Positions 46,288 to 54,136 of a DNA stretch of 64,000 bases are shown here, piece after piece (the first letter of the stretch is position 1; each line of letters begins with the position of its first letter). Below the pieces are notes generated by a model. That model saw only the letters and a list, made by a program, of their open reading frames with translations, ran no database searches and was not told the origin of the DNA. The stretch is taken from the NCBI GenBank assembly GCA_023418475.1, contig JAEZZO010000070.1, forward strand, positions 15,340 through 79,339, read 5' to 3'. This DNA comes from Bacillota bacterium (GTDB taxonomy: Bacteria; Bacillota; Clostridia; Lachnospirales; Lachnospiraceae). Both the position numbers and the translations under genes were made by a program.

Positions 46288-47112
46288 ATGAAACGTAAAA
46301 TAAGAATAGGATGTTCCTTAGTAATGATTACCGTGCTTTTACTGACATTATTATCCGGCTGTAAAAAGAAAACAGAGGATGATAAGGTGATAACGTTTGC
46401 TGCGGCAAACTTAAAGCTTTATGAGGACACCACCAAGGTACTGGCACAGGAGGTAGAAAAGCTTGGCTATAAACTCGATTATAAGTTTTTGTCCGATAAT
46501 ACGGAGTTGAATGAAGCAGTTGAAAATGGAGATGCATTTGCTAATTATCATCAGCATACGGCATATCTTAAGGAATTTAATAAATCCAAGGGTACTCATC
46601 TCGTTGCAGCCTTTGAAGCATTCACTGACCGTGCAGGTATTTTTTCAAAGAAATATAAAAATATAAAGGATCTGCCGGATGGAGCCAATATCAGTATTCC
46701 GGTTGATACCGGCAATAATTTCAGAACCTTTGCCATGCTTTCGGATGCTGGTCTTATTAAGCTAAAGGATGGTGTGGATATTGCCAGTGTTACTCAAAAA
46801 GATATTGTGGATAATCCGCACAAATATACCTTTACAGAGGTTGATTATACAATGCTTTCCAGAGCGATAGAGGATGCAGATGCAGGTTTTTTGTATGCAA
46901 CGGTTGCTGCCGAAATTGGACTGGACTATAACAAAGATTCACTTTTAAAGGAAAGTGAAAAACTTCAGTCAACAGATATTATTGCGGTACGTGAGGAGAA
47001 TAAAGACAGTGAGAAAGTTAAAATTCTGAAACAGGCATACCAGTCAGATGCAATGAAGAAGGCGCTGCTGGATGCCTATCAGGGAGAAGAAATTCTTCTT
47101 CCTGCATGGTAG
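46288..47112 (+). CDS. metQ: Methionine-binding lipoprotein MetQ (NlpA family)
   Basis: Predicted lipoprotein of 274 residues with a signal peptide and L-S-G-C lipobox near residue 24. The NlpA-family core shows Y-H-Q-H-T-A-Y-L, I-S-I-P-V-D-T-G-N-N and the C-terminal helical part ending in a final Trp. ATG 46288 with GAAAGGTGG gives the usual family length; an in-frame ATG at 46252 would only add a basic stretch. With MetN and MetI it forms a methionine importer; some family members prefer other amino acids or methylated sulfur compounds. Confidence 0.9.
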   Translation: MKRKIRIGCSLVMITVLLLTLLSGCKKKTEDDKVITFAAANLKLYEDTTKVLAQEVEKLGYKLDYKFLSDNTELNEAVENGDAFANYHQHTAYLKEFNKSKGTHLVAAFEAFTDRAGIFSKKYKNIKDLPDGANISIPVDTGNNFRTFAMLSDAGLIKLKDGVDIASVTQKDIVDNPHKYTFTEVDYTMLSRAIEDADAGFLYATVAAEIGLDYNKDSLLKESEKLQSTDIIAVREENKDSEKVKILKQAYQSDAMKKALLDAYQGEEILLPAW

Positions 47113-47127
47113 AGGGGGATAATTTTG

Positions 47128-48072
47128 ATGGCAAAATATATGAATAGTCTGGTAGATTTGATTGGGAACACACCGTTGCTCGAACTGAAACGGTATAGCA
47201 GTGACAAAAATTTAAAAGCTAAACTGGTTGCAAAGCTGGAGTATTTTAATCCGGCAGGAAGTGTAAAGGACAGAATAGGCTATTCAATGATTAAGGATGC
47301 TGAGGAGAAAGGGCTGATTAATAAAGATACCGTAATTATAGAGCCTACCAGCGGAAATACCGGTGTTGCGCTTGCGTTTGTAGCAGCGGCAAAAGGATAT
47401 AAAGTAATTCTTACAATGCCGGAAACGATGAGCGTGGAGCGACGAAATATGCTTAGGGCTTATGGGGCAGAAATTGTACTGACACCGGGAAGTGAAGGTA
47501 TGCCTGGTGCAATAAGAAAAGCCGAAGAAATAGCAGCTCAACTGCCGGATACCTATATCCCGCAGCAGTTTCGCAACCCGGCCAATCCTCAGATACACAG
47601 GGATACCACAGCCGAAGAAATATGGCGTGATACGGAGGGAGAGGTGGACCTGTTTGTAGGCGGTGTAGGAAGCGGAGGTACTATTACAGGGGTGGGCGAG
47701 GCTTTGAAAGGAAAGAAGCCTTCCATTAAAATAATTGCTGTGGAACCGAGTGCGTCTCCGGTTTTATCCGGAGGTGCACCAGGAAGTCACCGGATACAGG
47801 GGCTTGGTGCAGGATTTGTGCCTGAAGTGCTCAACCTTCAGGTGATTGATGAAATATTCCAGGTAAAGAATGAGGAAGCCTTTGATACGTCCAGAGAATT
47901 GGCGCAAAGGGAAGGACTTCTTGTTGGTATATCCTCAGGGGCAGCAGCTTTTGCCGCGACACAGCTTGCGAAAAGAGAAGAAAACAGGGGAAAAACAATA
48001 GTGGTACTTCTACCAGATACGGGAGAGAGGTATTTATCGACAGGACTATTTGACAATCCATACAAGAAATGA
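47128..48072 (+). CDS. cysK: Cysteine synthase (O-acetylserine sulfhydrylase)
   Basis: PLP enzyme of 314 residues that makes cysteine from O-acetylserine and sulfide. I-G-N-T-P-L-L at the start, N-P-A-G-S-V-K-D-R with Schiff-base Lys47, P-T-S-G-N-T-G and G-V-G-S-G-G-T-I-T-G are all present. The ATG at 47128 follows AGAGGGGG, with the preceding TTG rejected. It is 15 bp from metQ and so cotranscribed. In this context it could capture sulfide produced by C-S lyases. Confidence 0.92.
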   Translation: MAKYMNSLVDLIGNTPLLELKRYSSDKNLKAKLVAKLEYFNPAGSVKDRIGYSMIKDAEEKGLINKDTVIIEPTSGNTGVALAFVAAAKGYKVILTMPETMSVERRNMLRAYGAEIVLTPGSEGMPGAIRKAEEIAAQLPDTYIPQQFRNPANPQIHRDTTAEEIWRDTEGEVDLFVGGVGSGGTITGVGEALKGKKPSIKIIAVEPSASPVLSGGAPGSHRIQGLGAGFVPEVLNLQVIDEIFQVKNEEAFDTSRELAQREGLLVGISSGAAAFAATQLAKREENRGKTIVVLLPDTGERYLSTGLFDNPYKK

Positions 48073-48081
48073 GATGAAAGC

Positions 48082-48135
48082 ATGAGTTATTCAGAAGAAA
48101 AAATAAAAACAGCGGTAATTACCAATATTGCGTGA
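48082..48135 (+). CDS. Possible 17-residue small ORF between cysK and the methyltransferase gene
   Basis: An ATG begins an open frame of 17 codons ending in TGA, 9 bp after cysK. The upstream G-A-G-A-T-G-A-A-A-G is only a weak ribosome-binding site. The predicted peptide is hydrophilic at the N-terminus and ends in I-T-N-I-A. It could be a coupling peptide or chance. No family is recognised. Confidence 0.2.
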   Translation: MSYSEEKIKTAVITNIA

Positions 48136-48156
48136 TGAGGAGAAGGGGGGCTCAAA

Positions 48157-49209
48157 ATGGCTAGTTCGAGAGATATTGTTGCGCAGGCTTTTGAACGGAA
48201 GCAGCCGGAACGTATCCCTGCCGGTATCTGTCTTGGAGGAAGCTGGCCAATCTTCGTGGAAGGAAGGTCACTTAAGGAGTTGTTGACAGATGCTAAGGAA
48301 ACAGCAGAGATTTTCTTCCGCGTGAATGATAGGGTGGATGCTGACTTTGTAACAGTCGGAACAGGGGCAACAGCATTTTTAATTGAGGCACTGGGCGGAG
48401 AAATACGGTTTAGCAGCAATGGAGCACCGGAGATTTTAAGCTGCCTTGTGGAGAAGGAAGAGGATATTGATAAGCTCGATATTGCGAAGGCATTGGTAGC
48501 TCCTAAGCTGGTATGGCTTAGGGAGGTAGCCGCTGGGGTGATAAGACTTAATAAGGGAAACAGAAGTATTTTCGTAAGCGGCAGGGCACCTTTTACACTG
48601 GCTGGTCAACTATACGGACTGGAAAATTTATCAAAGGCTCTATATAAGAACAGGAAGTTGGTAGAAAAGCTTTTGGAATTTACAACAAAACTGTCTGTGG
48701 AATATTACAAATATATGCTTGAGCTGGAGGGGATTGACGGTATCTTTATAGCAGATCCGAGTGCCTCGGGTGATGTGGTATCGAGAAGGCATTTTGAAGC
48801 CTTTGTATTGCCATATTTAACAAGAGTTTTAGAGCAGCTGATGCCATACCGGAAGCTTTCCATGCTTCATATTTGCGGAAATATTACAGACCGGCTGCAT
48901 TTACTTCCCTTAAGCGGGATACAGTTTGTGTCACTGGATTCAAAGGTTGATTTAAGCAAGGCAAAGGAAATTCTTCAAGGGAAGATTGGAATAGCGGGAA
49001 ATGTAAATCCGGTAGCTGTTCTGGAGGATAAGACTCCGGAAGAAGTTTATCAGGAAACCATCCGGTGCCTGAGGGAAGCTGCTTATGACGGAGGCTTTCT
49101 GCTCCTTCCGGGATGTGATATCTCTGCAAAGGTGCCGGAAGACAATGTAGTATCCATGGTAAAGGCTGCCCACCAATGGGATGTCGTTACTGACTATCAT
49201 TTGAATTAA
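48157..49209 (+). CDS. MtaA/UroD-family corrinoid methyltransferase, copy 1
   Basis: A 350-residue cytoplasmic TIM-barrel protein of the uroporphyrinogen decarboxylase/MtaA group. The zinc-binding pattern of methylcobamide:thiol methyltransferases is present: H-I-C-G-N with His238 and Cys240, and L-L-P-G-C with Cys320. F-I-A-D-P-S-A-S-G-D is the family's central strand. Family members move methyl groups between corrinoid proteins and thiols or other acceptors (MtaA, MtsA, CmuA, MtvB). It stands 127 bp before the nifD-like gene. The gap carries a small palindrome (AATGCTtacAAGCATT). Its methyl donor or acceptor cannot be read from sequence. Confidence 0.87.
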   Translation: MASSRDIVAQAFERKQPERIPAGICLGGSWPIFVEGRSLKELLTDAKETAEIFFRVNDRVDADFVTVGTGATAFLIEALGGEIRFSSNGAPEILSCLVEKEEDIDKLDIAKALVAPKLVWLREVAAGVIRLNKGNRSIFVSGRAPFTLAGQLYGLENLSKALYKNRKLVEKLLEFTTKLSVEYYKYMLELEGIDGIFIADPSASGDVVSRRHFEAFVLPYLTRVLEQLMPYRKLSMLHICGNITDRLHLLPLSGIQFVSLDSKVDLSKAKEILQGKIGIAGNVNPVAVLEDKTPEEVYQETIRCLREAAYDGGFLLLPGCDISAKVPEDNVVSMVKAAHQWDVVTDYHLN

Positions 49210-49336
49210 CATTAGTTGCTATACAATAGCTAAATTTGAATGCTTACAAGCATTATCCAGAATGAAAGCATTTGAAATTTCATAGTAAAACATAGAGGCA
49301 GTCAACAAATAAATATCTAAAATCGGAGGTGTTATT

Positions 49337-50842
49337 GTGAGTTATCTTGATGCCAAAAGTGCACCTTGCCGCGAACAAAGACTTGGAACCAGCATAGAAT
49401 TCGGGGGCAAAATAGGAGAGGTACAGAAACAGTTTTGCGAAGGATGTCTAAAATATAGAAAAAGAGCGTTCAGCCAGGGATCAATATGCCAGCTTCTGCC
49501 TGCGACGGCAATACTTACCTCACTGCAAGACACGGTTGTAATTGTGCATGGTTCCATAGGCTGTGGCGGGGCCATTCATTCCCAGGGAGCAAGCGTTCGC
49601 CTGGGACAGTTTAACAGTGGGGATAAAAACCCGAAGGGAGCTTTATGGCTTAATACAAATTTAAACGAAAGAGATATTGTGACAGGGGGAGAGACTAAAC
49701 TAAAGACTGCAATTCTGGAAGCAGACAGAAGATACCGCCCGGAGGCAATCATTATACTGTCAACCTGTGTTCCGGCTATTATCGGCGATGACATTGATTC
49801 TGTTACAGAGGAAATGAAAAACCAGGTATCAGCAGTACTGCTGCCAATCCATTGTGAAGGCTTTAAAACGAAAATTATGGCGACCGCATATGATGCGATT
49901 TTTCATTCCTTCCTTAGAAATGTAATAGACGGGAAGGATGAAACAGAATTCTGTATGTATCAGAATGAACTTTCTGTCGAAGCCGAAAAGCTGCGGAGGA
50001 GCAGGCTGGTTAATCTATTGAATGTATCCTCGATGACCGGTCCGGATCAGAAGGAGTTGATCAGATTGTTAAATAAACTGGGTTTGGAAGTCAATATGCT
50101 TCCTTGCGATGCTCATCCGGATGCTTTCCGGTTAGCGCCCCAGGCAGCACTTTCCGTTGGAGTATGCCCGACACATGATGATTATTTCCTGCAGTATCTG
50201 AAAGAAAAATTCGGAGTACCCTATATCAGCGGACAAATGCCGATTGGCATTAAAAATACCGGTATTTGGCTGAGAAATATAGCTGAATTCTTTGGACTTT
50301 CTGACGCGGCTGAAAAGATTATTGCCTTCGAGACGAAGGAGCTTGACCGGGCTTTGGAGCCAATACTTCCTCATATTAAGGGGAAAACGGCGATGTTAAG
50401 CGCCGGTGAGATCAGAACCCTTTCCACTGCGGTACTGCTGCAGGAGCTGGGACTTAGTATACTGGCAGTCAGACCGTATCATTATGATGAGTTTGGCGGC
50501 GTAGAGGCTGCAAAACTGGAGAAAACTGATCCGGATATTGTAATAAATGTGGCTACTGCGCAGCCCTTTGAGGCAGTTAATTTAATCATGCGTACAAAGC
50601 CGGATGTATATATCGGACATAATTCAGATAATGTCTGGGCGGCAAAATGCGGAGTTTCCATACTGCCGATTTACGGAACAGGAAATACCTATAGCGGATA
50701 TGCGGGAGCATATGATGTGGCAAAGAGACTGCACCGCCATTTTAAAAATACAGTTTTCAATCAGAAGCTATCAGAGAATGTTCGCCAGCCATATAAAGAA
50801 AGCTGGTATCAGGAAAATCCATTTAGTTATATTGTTGGATAG
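49337..50842 (+). CDS. Nitrogenase-like component 1, NifD-type subunit
   Basis: A 501-residue nitrogenase-superfamily subunit. Cys51, Cys76 (in H-G-S-I-G-C-G-G) and Cys144 (in S-T-C-V-P-A-I-I-G-D-D) occupy the P-cluster ligand positions. Cys277 in V-G-V-C-P-T-H-D-D-Y aligns with the cofactor ligand alpha-Cys275. By hand alignment from C-E-G-F, alpha-His195 is replaced by a Tyr near 185, and the alpha-His442 region reads L-P-I-Y-G-T-G with Tyr near 446. This is not a standard nitrogenase. The first 45 residues add three Cys (11, 34, 37). The GTG start follows GGAGG. It probably pairs with the 51020 product. Substrate unknown; a methylthio-alkane reductase-like activity is one option. Confidence 0.85.
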   Translation: MSYLDAKSAPCREQRLGTSIEFGGKIGEVQKQFCEGCLKYRKRAFSQGSICQLLPATAILTSLQDTVVIVHGSIGCGGAIHSQGASVRLGQFNSGDKNPKGALWLNTNLNERDIVTGGETKLKTAILEADRRYRPEAIIILSTCVPAIIGDDIDSVTEEMKNQVSAVLLPIHCEGFKTKIMATAYDAIFHSFLRNVIDGKDETEFCMYQNELSVEAEKLRRSRLVNLLNVSSMTGPDQKELIRLLNKLGLEVNMLPCDAHPDAFRLAPQAALSVGVCPTHDDYFLQYLKEKFGVPYISGQMPIGIKNTGIWLRNIAEFFGLSDAAEKIIAFETKELDRALEPILPHIKGKTAMLSAGEIRTLSTAVLLQELGLSILAVRPYHYDEFGGVEAAKLEKTDPDIVINVATAQPFEAVNLIMRTKPDVYIGHNSDNVWAAKCGVSILPIYGTGNTYSGYAGAYDVAKRLHRHFKNTVFNQKLSENVRQPYKESWYQENPFSYIVG

Positions 50843-50991
50843 GTAATTGCGAAACGATATAGTTGTTCAAATTGTATACACAAAAAGCATATATTTCTCC
50901 GCTCCAACGCTCCTTCCGCTTAACTTCCGCTCCGAAACATATACTTTCTGTGTATACAATTAATATAATTCTTGCGTTTCGCAATTACCTA
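50840..50991. repeat. MITE-like inverted repeat between the nifD-like and nifK-like genes
   Basis: A 152-bp element with perfect 17-bp outer arms (50840-50856 and 50975-50991). The complementarity is imperfect but extends inward, including A-T-T-G-T-A-T-A-C-A-C-A on both sides. Both ends are TA. The left TA(G) supplies the stop codon of the nifD-like gene. Removing the element with one TA would leave GGA-TAA, so the upstream protein would be unchanged. This fits insertion at a TA target, as for Tc1/mariner- or IS630-type MITEs. As RNA it would form a long hairpin between two genes whose products should be equimolar. Confidence 0.7.
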
Positions 50992-51019
50992 ATATTGATG
51001 GATGAAATGGAGGATAAGG

Positions 51020-52363
51020 ATGAATAATCGTTTTATAGAAAGACCTAGATCCTTCTGTGCCTTGGGAGGAGCGCTGCTGACAGTAACGGCATTACCTGAT
51101 ACTGTCCCCATTTTGCATGCTTCCATGGGCTGCGGAGGAAGTATTTATTGGAATCAATATGGCAGTACCGGTTATCTTGGAGCAGGATATTGCGGTGGCC
51201 TTGCGGTTCCAAGCTCTAATGTTCTTGAAAAGGATGTTGTATTTGGAGGCCTGGAGCGACTGGAGGAACAAATTGAGAACACGATAAAGCTAATGGAGGG
51301 AAAGCTCTATTTCGTTCTGACAGGGTGTACAACAGATATGATCGGAGACGATATTAAAGCTGTAGTGAAGGATTTTAAAACCAGGGGCGAAACAATCATC
51401 GGAGCCGAAACAGGAGGCTTTCGCGGGGATGGGTACATAGGATATGACTTAGTACTTACCGCTTTAGCAAAGGATTATATTAAGGTCAATCAAAATAAAC
51501 AACCAGATAAGGTAAATCTTTGGGGAGTTGTCCCGGGACAGGATGCTTTCTGGAGAGGGAATCTTATAAAACTGAGGAGTCTGTTAAATAAATTAGGACT
51601 TAAGGTGAATTCGTTCTTTACGGAGTACGATACCCTGGAGGATATCAGACAGGCAGGGGATGCGGCGCTCAATATTGTTGTTTCAGAATTTTTTGGCGTA
51701 ACCACGGCAAAGGAGTTTGAAGAAAAGCATGGAACGCCGTATCTGTTAAATCAATTTCCGATCGGTCCTTCTGCAACAGCAGAGTTTTTATATCGGGTGG
51801 CACAGGCATTACAAATCCCGCAAAAACAGGTGGAAGAAATTGTTGCAAATGAAACAAAAAATTATTTCAGATATGTGGAAAGATTAGCGGATGCTTATAA
51901 CGATCTTGACTGGCAGCGCTATGCCATAATTGTAGGAGATGCGAATTATGCACCGGCAATTACAAGATTCCTGTCGGAAGACCTTGGCTGGATACCGGAA
52001 CTTATGGTGATAACGAATGATATCGTGGAGAGTGGCAGGGAGGTTTTTGAGAAGGCGGTTAGTAACTTGTCTTCTAAAGATGAAGTTACGATTGTTTACG
52101 AGACAGATCCGACTGAGATAAGAACTCATTTATGGAAAAAGGTACAAAGACGTTCCGACAGTCCATATTGCAATGATATCAATCCGGCGTTTGTAATTGG
52201 CAGTCATCTGGAGAGGGAATTGGCAAATGATATGGGAGCGGGACATCTTACGGTATCTTATCCGGTGGGTAATCGCGTCGTATTAAATAAGGGCTATGCA
52301 GGCTTCGATGGAAGCCTGTCTTTCATAGAAGATTTACTTGCTGTAATTGTAGCACAGAGATAG
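51020..52363 (+). CDS. Nitrogenase-like component 1, NifK-type subunit
   Basis: A 447-residue nitrogenase-superfamily subunit. Cys13 (R-P-R-S-F-C-A-L-G-G), Cys38 (S-M-G-C-G-G) and Cys103 (L-T-G-C-T-T-D-M-I-G-D-D) match the three P-cluster cysteines of NifK. The order and spacing (25 and 65) are typical. The N-terminus is very short compared with NifK, which has about 70 residues before its first ligand. I-T-R-F-L-S-E-D-L-G-W and a final G-Y-A-G-F-D-G-S fit the superfamily's third domain. ATG 51020 with GGAGG is chosen over ATG 51002, which precedes the RBS. It probably forms an alpha2beta2 complex with the 49337 product, reduced by the NifH-like protein. Confidence 0.85.
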   Translation: MNNRFIERPRSFCALGGALLTVTALPDTVPILHASMGCGGSIYWNQYGSTGYLGAGYCGGLAVPSSNVLEKDVVFGGLERLEEQIENTIKLMEGKLYFVLTGCTTDMIGDDIKAVVKDFKTRGETIIGAETGGFRGDGYIGYDLVLTALAKDYIKVNQNKQPDKVNLWGVVPGQDAFWRGNLIKLRSLLNKLGLKVNSFFTEYDTLEDIRQAGDAALNIVVSEFFGVTTAKEFEEKHGTPYLLNQFPIGPSATAEFLYRVAQALQIPQKQVEEIVANETKNYFRYVERLADAYNDLDWQRYAIIVGDANYAPAITRFLSEDLGWIPELMVITNDIVESGREVFEKAVSNLSSKDEVTIVYETDPTEIRTHLWKKVQRRSDSPYCNDINPAFVIGSHLERELANDMGAGHLTVSYPVGNRVVLNKGYAGFDGSLSFIEDLLAVIVAQR

Positions 52364-52380
52364 CGGAGGCATATTGATCA

Positions 52381-53064
52381 ATGAGTACTAATAAGAATGA
52401 AATATTTGCGGATTTGTCCGATGCAGTGGTTGATATGGATGAGGAAAGAGTGGAAAGGCTATCCAATCAGGTCGTAGCGGAAGAAATTGATGCCTACGAG
52501 GCAATTGATTTCGGTCTCGCAAAGGGAATGGAAAGAGCAGGACAGTTATTCGAGGAGGAAGAATACTTTGTACCGGAGCTGTTAATGTGTTCTGATGCCA
52601 TGAACATTGGTGTTAATATCCTAAAGCCTTATATCAGGACGGAATCAACCGGGGAAAAACATAAAATTGTGATCGGGGTAATTGAAGGAGACACTCATGA
52701 TATTGGGAAAAACCTCGTAAAGCTGATGCTTTCGGCTGCTGGATTTGAAGTAGTGGACTTAGGCCGGGATATACCTGCTTTGGTGTTTGTGGAAAGGGCT
52801 GTGAGTGAAAAGGCTCAAATTATTATGATTTCATCCCTGATGACAACAACAATGGAGCATATGGCAGAGGTAATCAGTATATTAGAGGAACGTGGTTTGC
52901 GAAAGAAGTATAAGGTTGCGATAGGAGGCGGACCGGTATCACAGGCATTTGCCGATAGAATCGGCGCTGACGGGTATTCCTCTGATGCGACCGATGCAGT
53001 CAGATTAGCGAAAAGGCTGGTCATAGAGATAGAAAATACGTTACCAATCATTTGGAATGAGTGA
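52381..53064 (+). CDS. Corrinoid-binding methyl-carrier protein, copy 1 (MtaC/MtbC type)
   Basis: A 227-residue cytoplasmic protein. An N-terminal four-helix cap domain (about 1-88) is followed by a Rossmann-like B12-binding domain with G-D-T-H-D-I-G-K-N, where His106 ligates cobalt. I-S-S-L-M-T-T-T-M and I-G-G-G-P-V-S are the other cobalamin-binding segments. It carries a methyl group on Co(I)/Co(III) between methyltransferases. It starts 17 bp after the nifK-like gene behind a GGAGG. This position in the middle of nitrogenase-like genes is the unusual point. Confidence 0.93.
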   Translation: MSTNKNEIFADLSDAVVDMDEERVERLSNQVVAEEIDAYEAIDFGLAKGMERAGQLFEEEEYFVPELLMCSDAMNIGVNILKPYIRTESTGEKHKIVIGVIEGDTHDIGKNLVKLMLSAAGFEVVDLGRDIPALVFVERAVSEKAQIIMISSLMTTTMEHMAEVISILEERGLRKKYKVAIGGGPVSQAFADRIGADGYSSDATDAVRLAKRLVIEIENTLPIIWNE

Positions 53065-53092
53065 AAAAGAGCAGAAAATGGAGGGGAAGGGA

Positions 53093-54136
53093 ATGGATAC
53101 ATTTTCGCCGAAGGAAAGGTTGCTGCGTGTATTAAAAAAAGAAAATGTGGAACGCCCTCCGGTTATTTGTCCGGGTGGCATGATGAATGCAGCGATTGTA
53201 GATATTATGAAGAAAACCGGCCATACACTGCCAGCTGCACACCATTCCTATGAATTAATGAGTGAACTGGCTTATGATGTATATCAAAATACCGGTTTTG
53301 AGAATTTTGGGATTCCCTTCTGCATGACGGTGGAGGCTGAAGTACTAGGAAGCAGTATTGATTACGGTTCCCTAAAATGTGAACCTAAAATCTACAAGGA
53401 AGCATATCCAACGGTAGAGAATGTGGTTTTCAAGCCATCCGGTTCGATGGAGAAAAATGAAAGAGTAGGTACGGTAGTTTCGGCAATCGATAAGCTGTCT
53501 AAGAAATATCCAGATATACCTGCCATCGGAAGTATAACCGGACCGCTCAGTACCTCTGCTTCCCTGGTGGAGCCGATGTATTTTTTAAAACAACTAAGAA
53601 GAAATAAGGAGGAGACACACAGACTGGTTGATTATGTCTGCGGACATTTGATTGAATACGCCAAACTGATGGTGGAGAACGGAGCAGATGTTATTTCAAT
53701 CGCTGATCCGACTGCCACTGGTGAAATTCTCGGTCCAAAGCTCTTTGCAGAATATGCGGTATTGTATTTAAACACAATATGCGATGCCATTCATAGGCTG
53801 GGAGTTCCGGTCATTATCCATATTTGCGGAGAAATGAGTATGGTTATGCCGCAGCTGAAAGATCTGAAAGGGGATGCAATTAGTGTAGATGCCTTTGTAA
53901 ATTTAAAGAAACTCAAAGAGGAGAGCAGCAGTATTACTACCATGGGAAATCTTAGTACCTACCTTCTTGAATTCGGGGATACGGAGAAGATTTATCTGAC
54001 TGCAAAAAATTTACTTCGGGATAAGGTTAATATTATATCTCCCGCCTGTGGATTAAGTACCTCAACTCCAATTGAAAATATCAATGCCTTTACAAAAGCT
54101 GTTACGGAGGAAGTAAATGCCCATTATATTCTTTAA
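53093..54136 (+). CDS. MtaA/UroD-family corrinoid methyltransferase, copy 2
   Basis: A 347-residue MtaA-type protein. Central strand I-S-I-A-D-P-T-A-T-G-E-I-L-G, zinc ligands His243 and Cys245 in H-I-C-G-E, and Cys319 in S-P-A-C-G-L-S-T. These are all expected for a zinc-dependent methyltransferase. ATG 53093 follows GGAGG at 8 nt and is preferred over ATG 53057, which would overlap the corrinoid gene. It overlaps the downstream activator by 20 bp. It should exchange methyl groups with one of the two corrinoid proteins. It differs enough from copy 1 to have another partner or substrate. Confidence 0.9.
   Translation: MDTFSPKERLLRVLKKENVERPPVICPGGMMNAAIVDIMKKTGHTLPAAHHSYELMSELAYDVYQNTGFENFGIPFCMTVEAEVLGSSIDYGSLKCEPKIYKEAYPTVENVVFKPSGSMEKNERVGTVVSAIDKLSKKYPDIPAIGSITGPLSTSASLVEPMYFLKQLRRNKEETHRLVDYVCGHLIEYAKLMVENGADVISIADPTATGEILGPKLFAEYAVLYLNTICDAIHRLGVPVIIHICGEMSMVMPQLKDLKGDAISVDAFVNLKKLKEESSSITTMGNLSTYLLEFGDTEKIYLTAKNLLRDKVNIISPACGLSTSTPIENINAFTKAVTEEVNAHYIL

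Noticed and set aside
49337..52363. A conventional Mo-nitrogenase for N2 fixation
   Set aside because: Residues equivalent to alpha-His195 and alpha-His442 appear replaced, NifE/N, NifV and NifQ are not visible, and the operon is filled with corrinoid genes.
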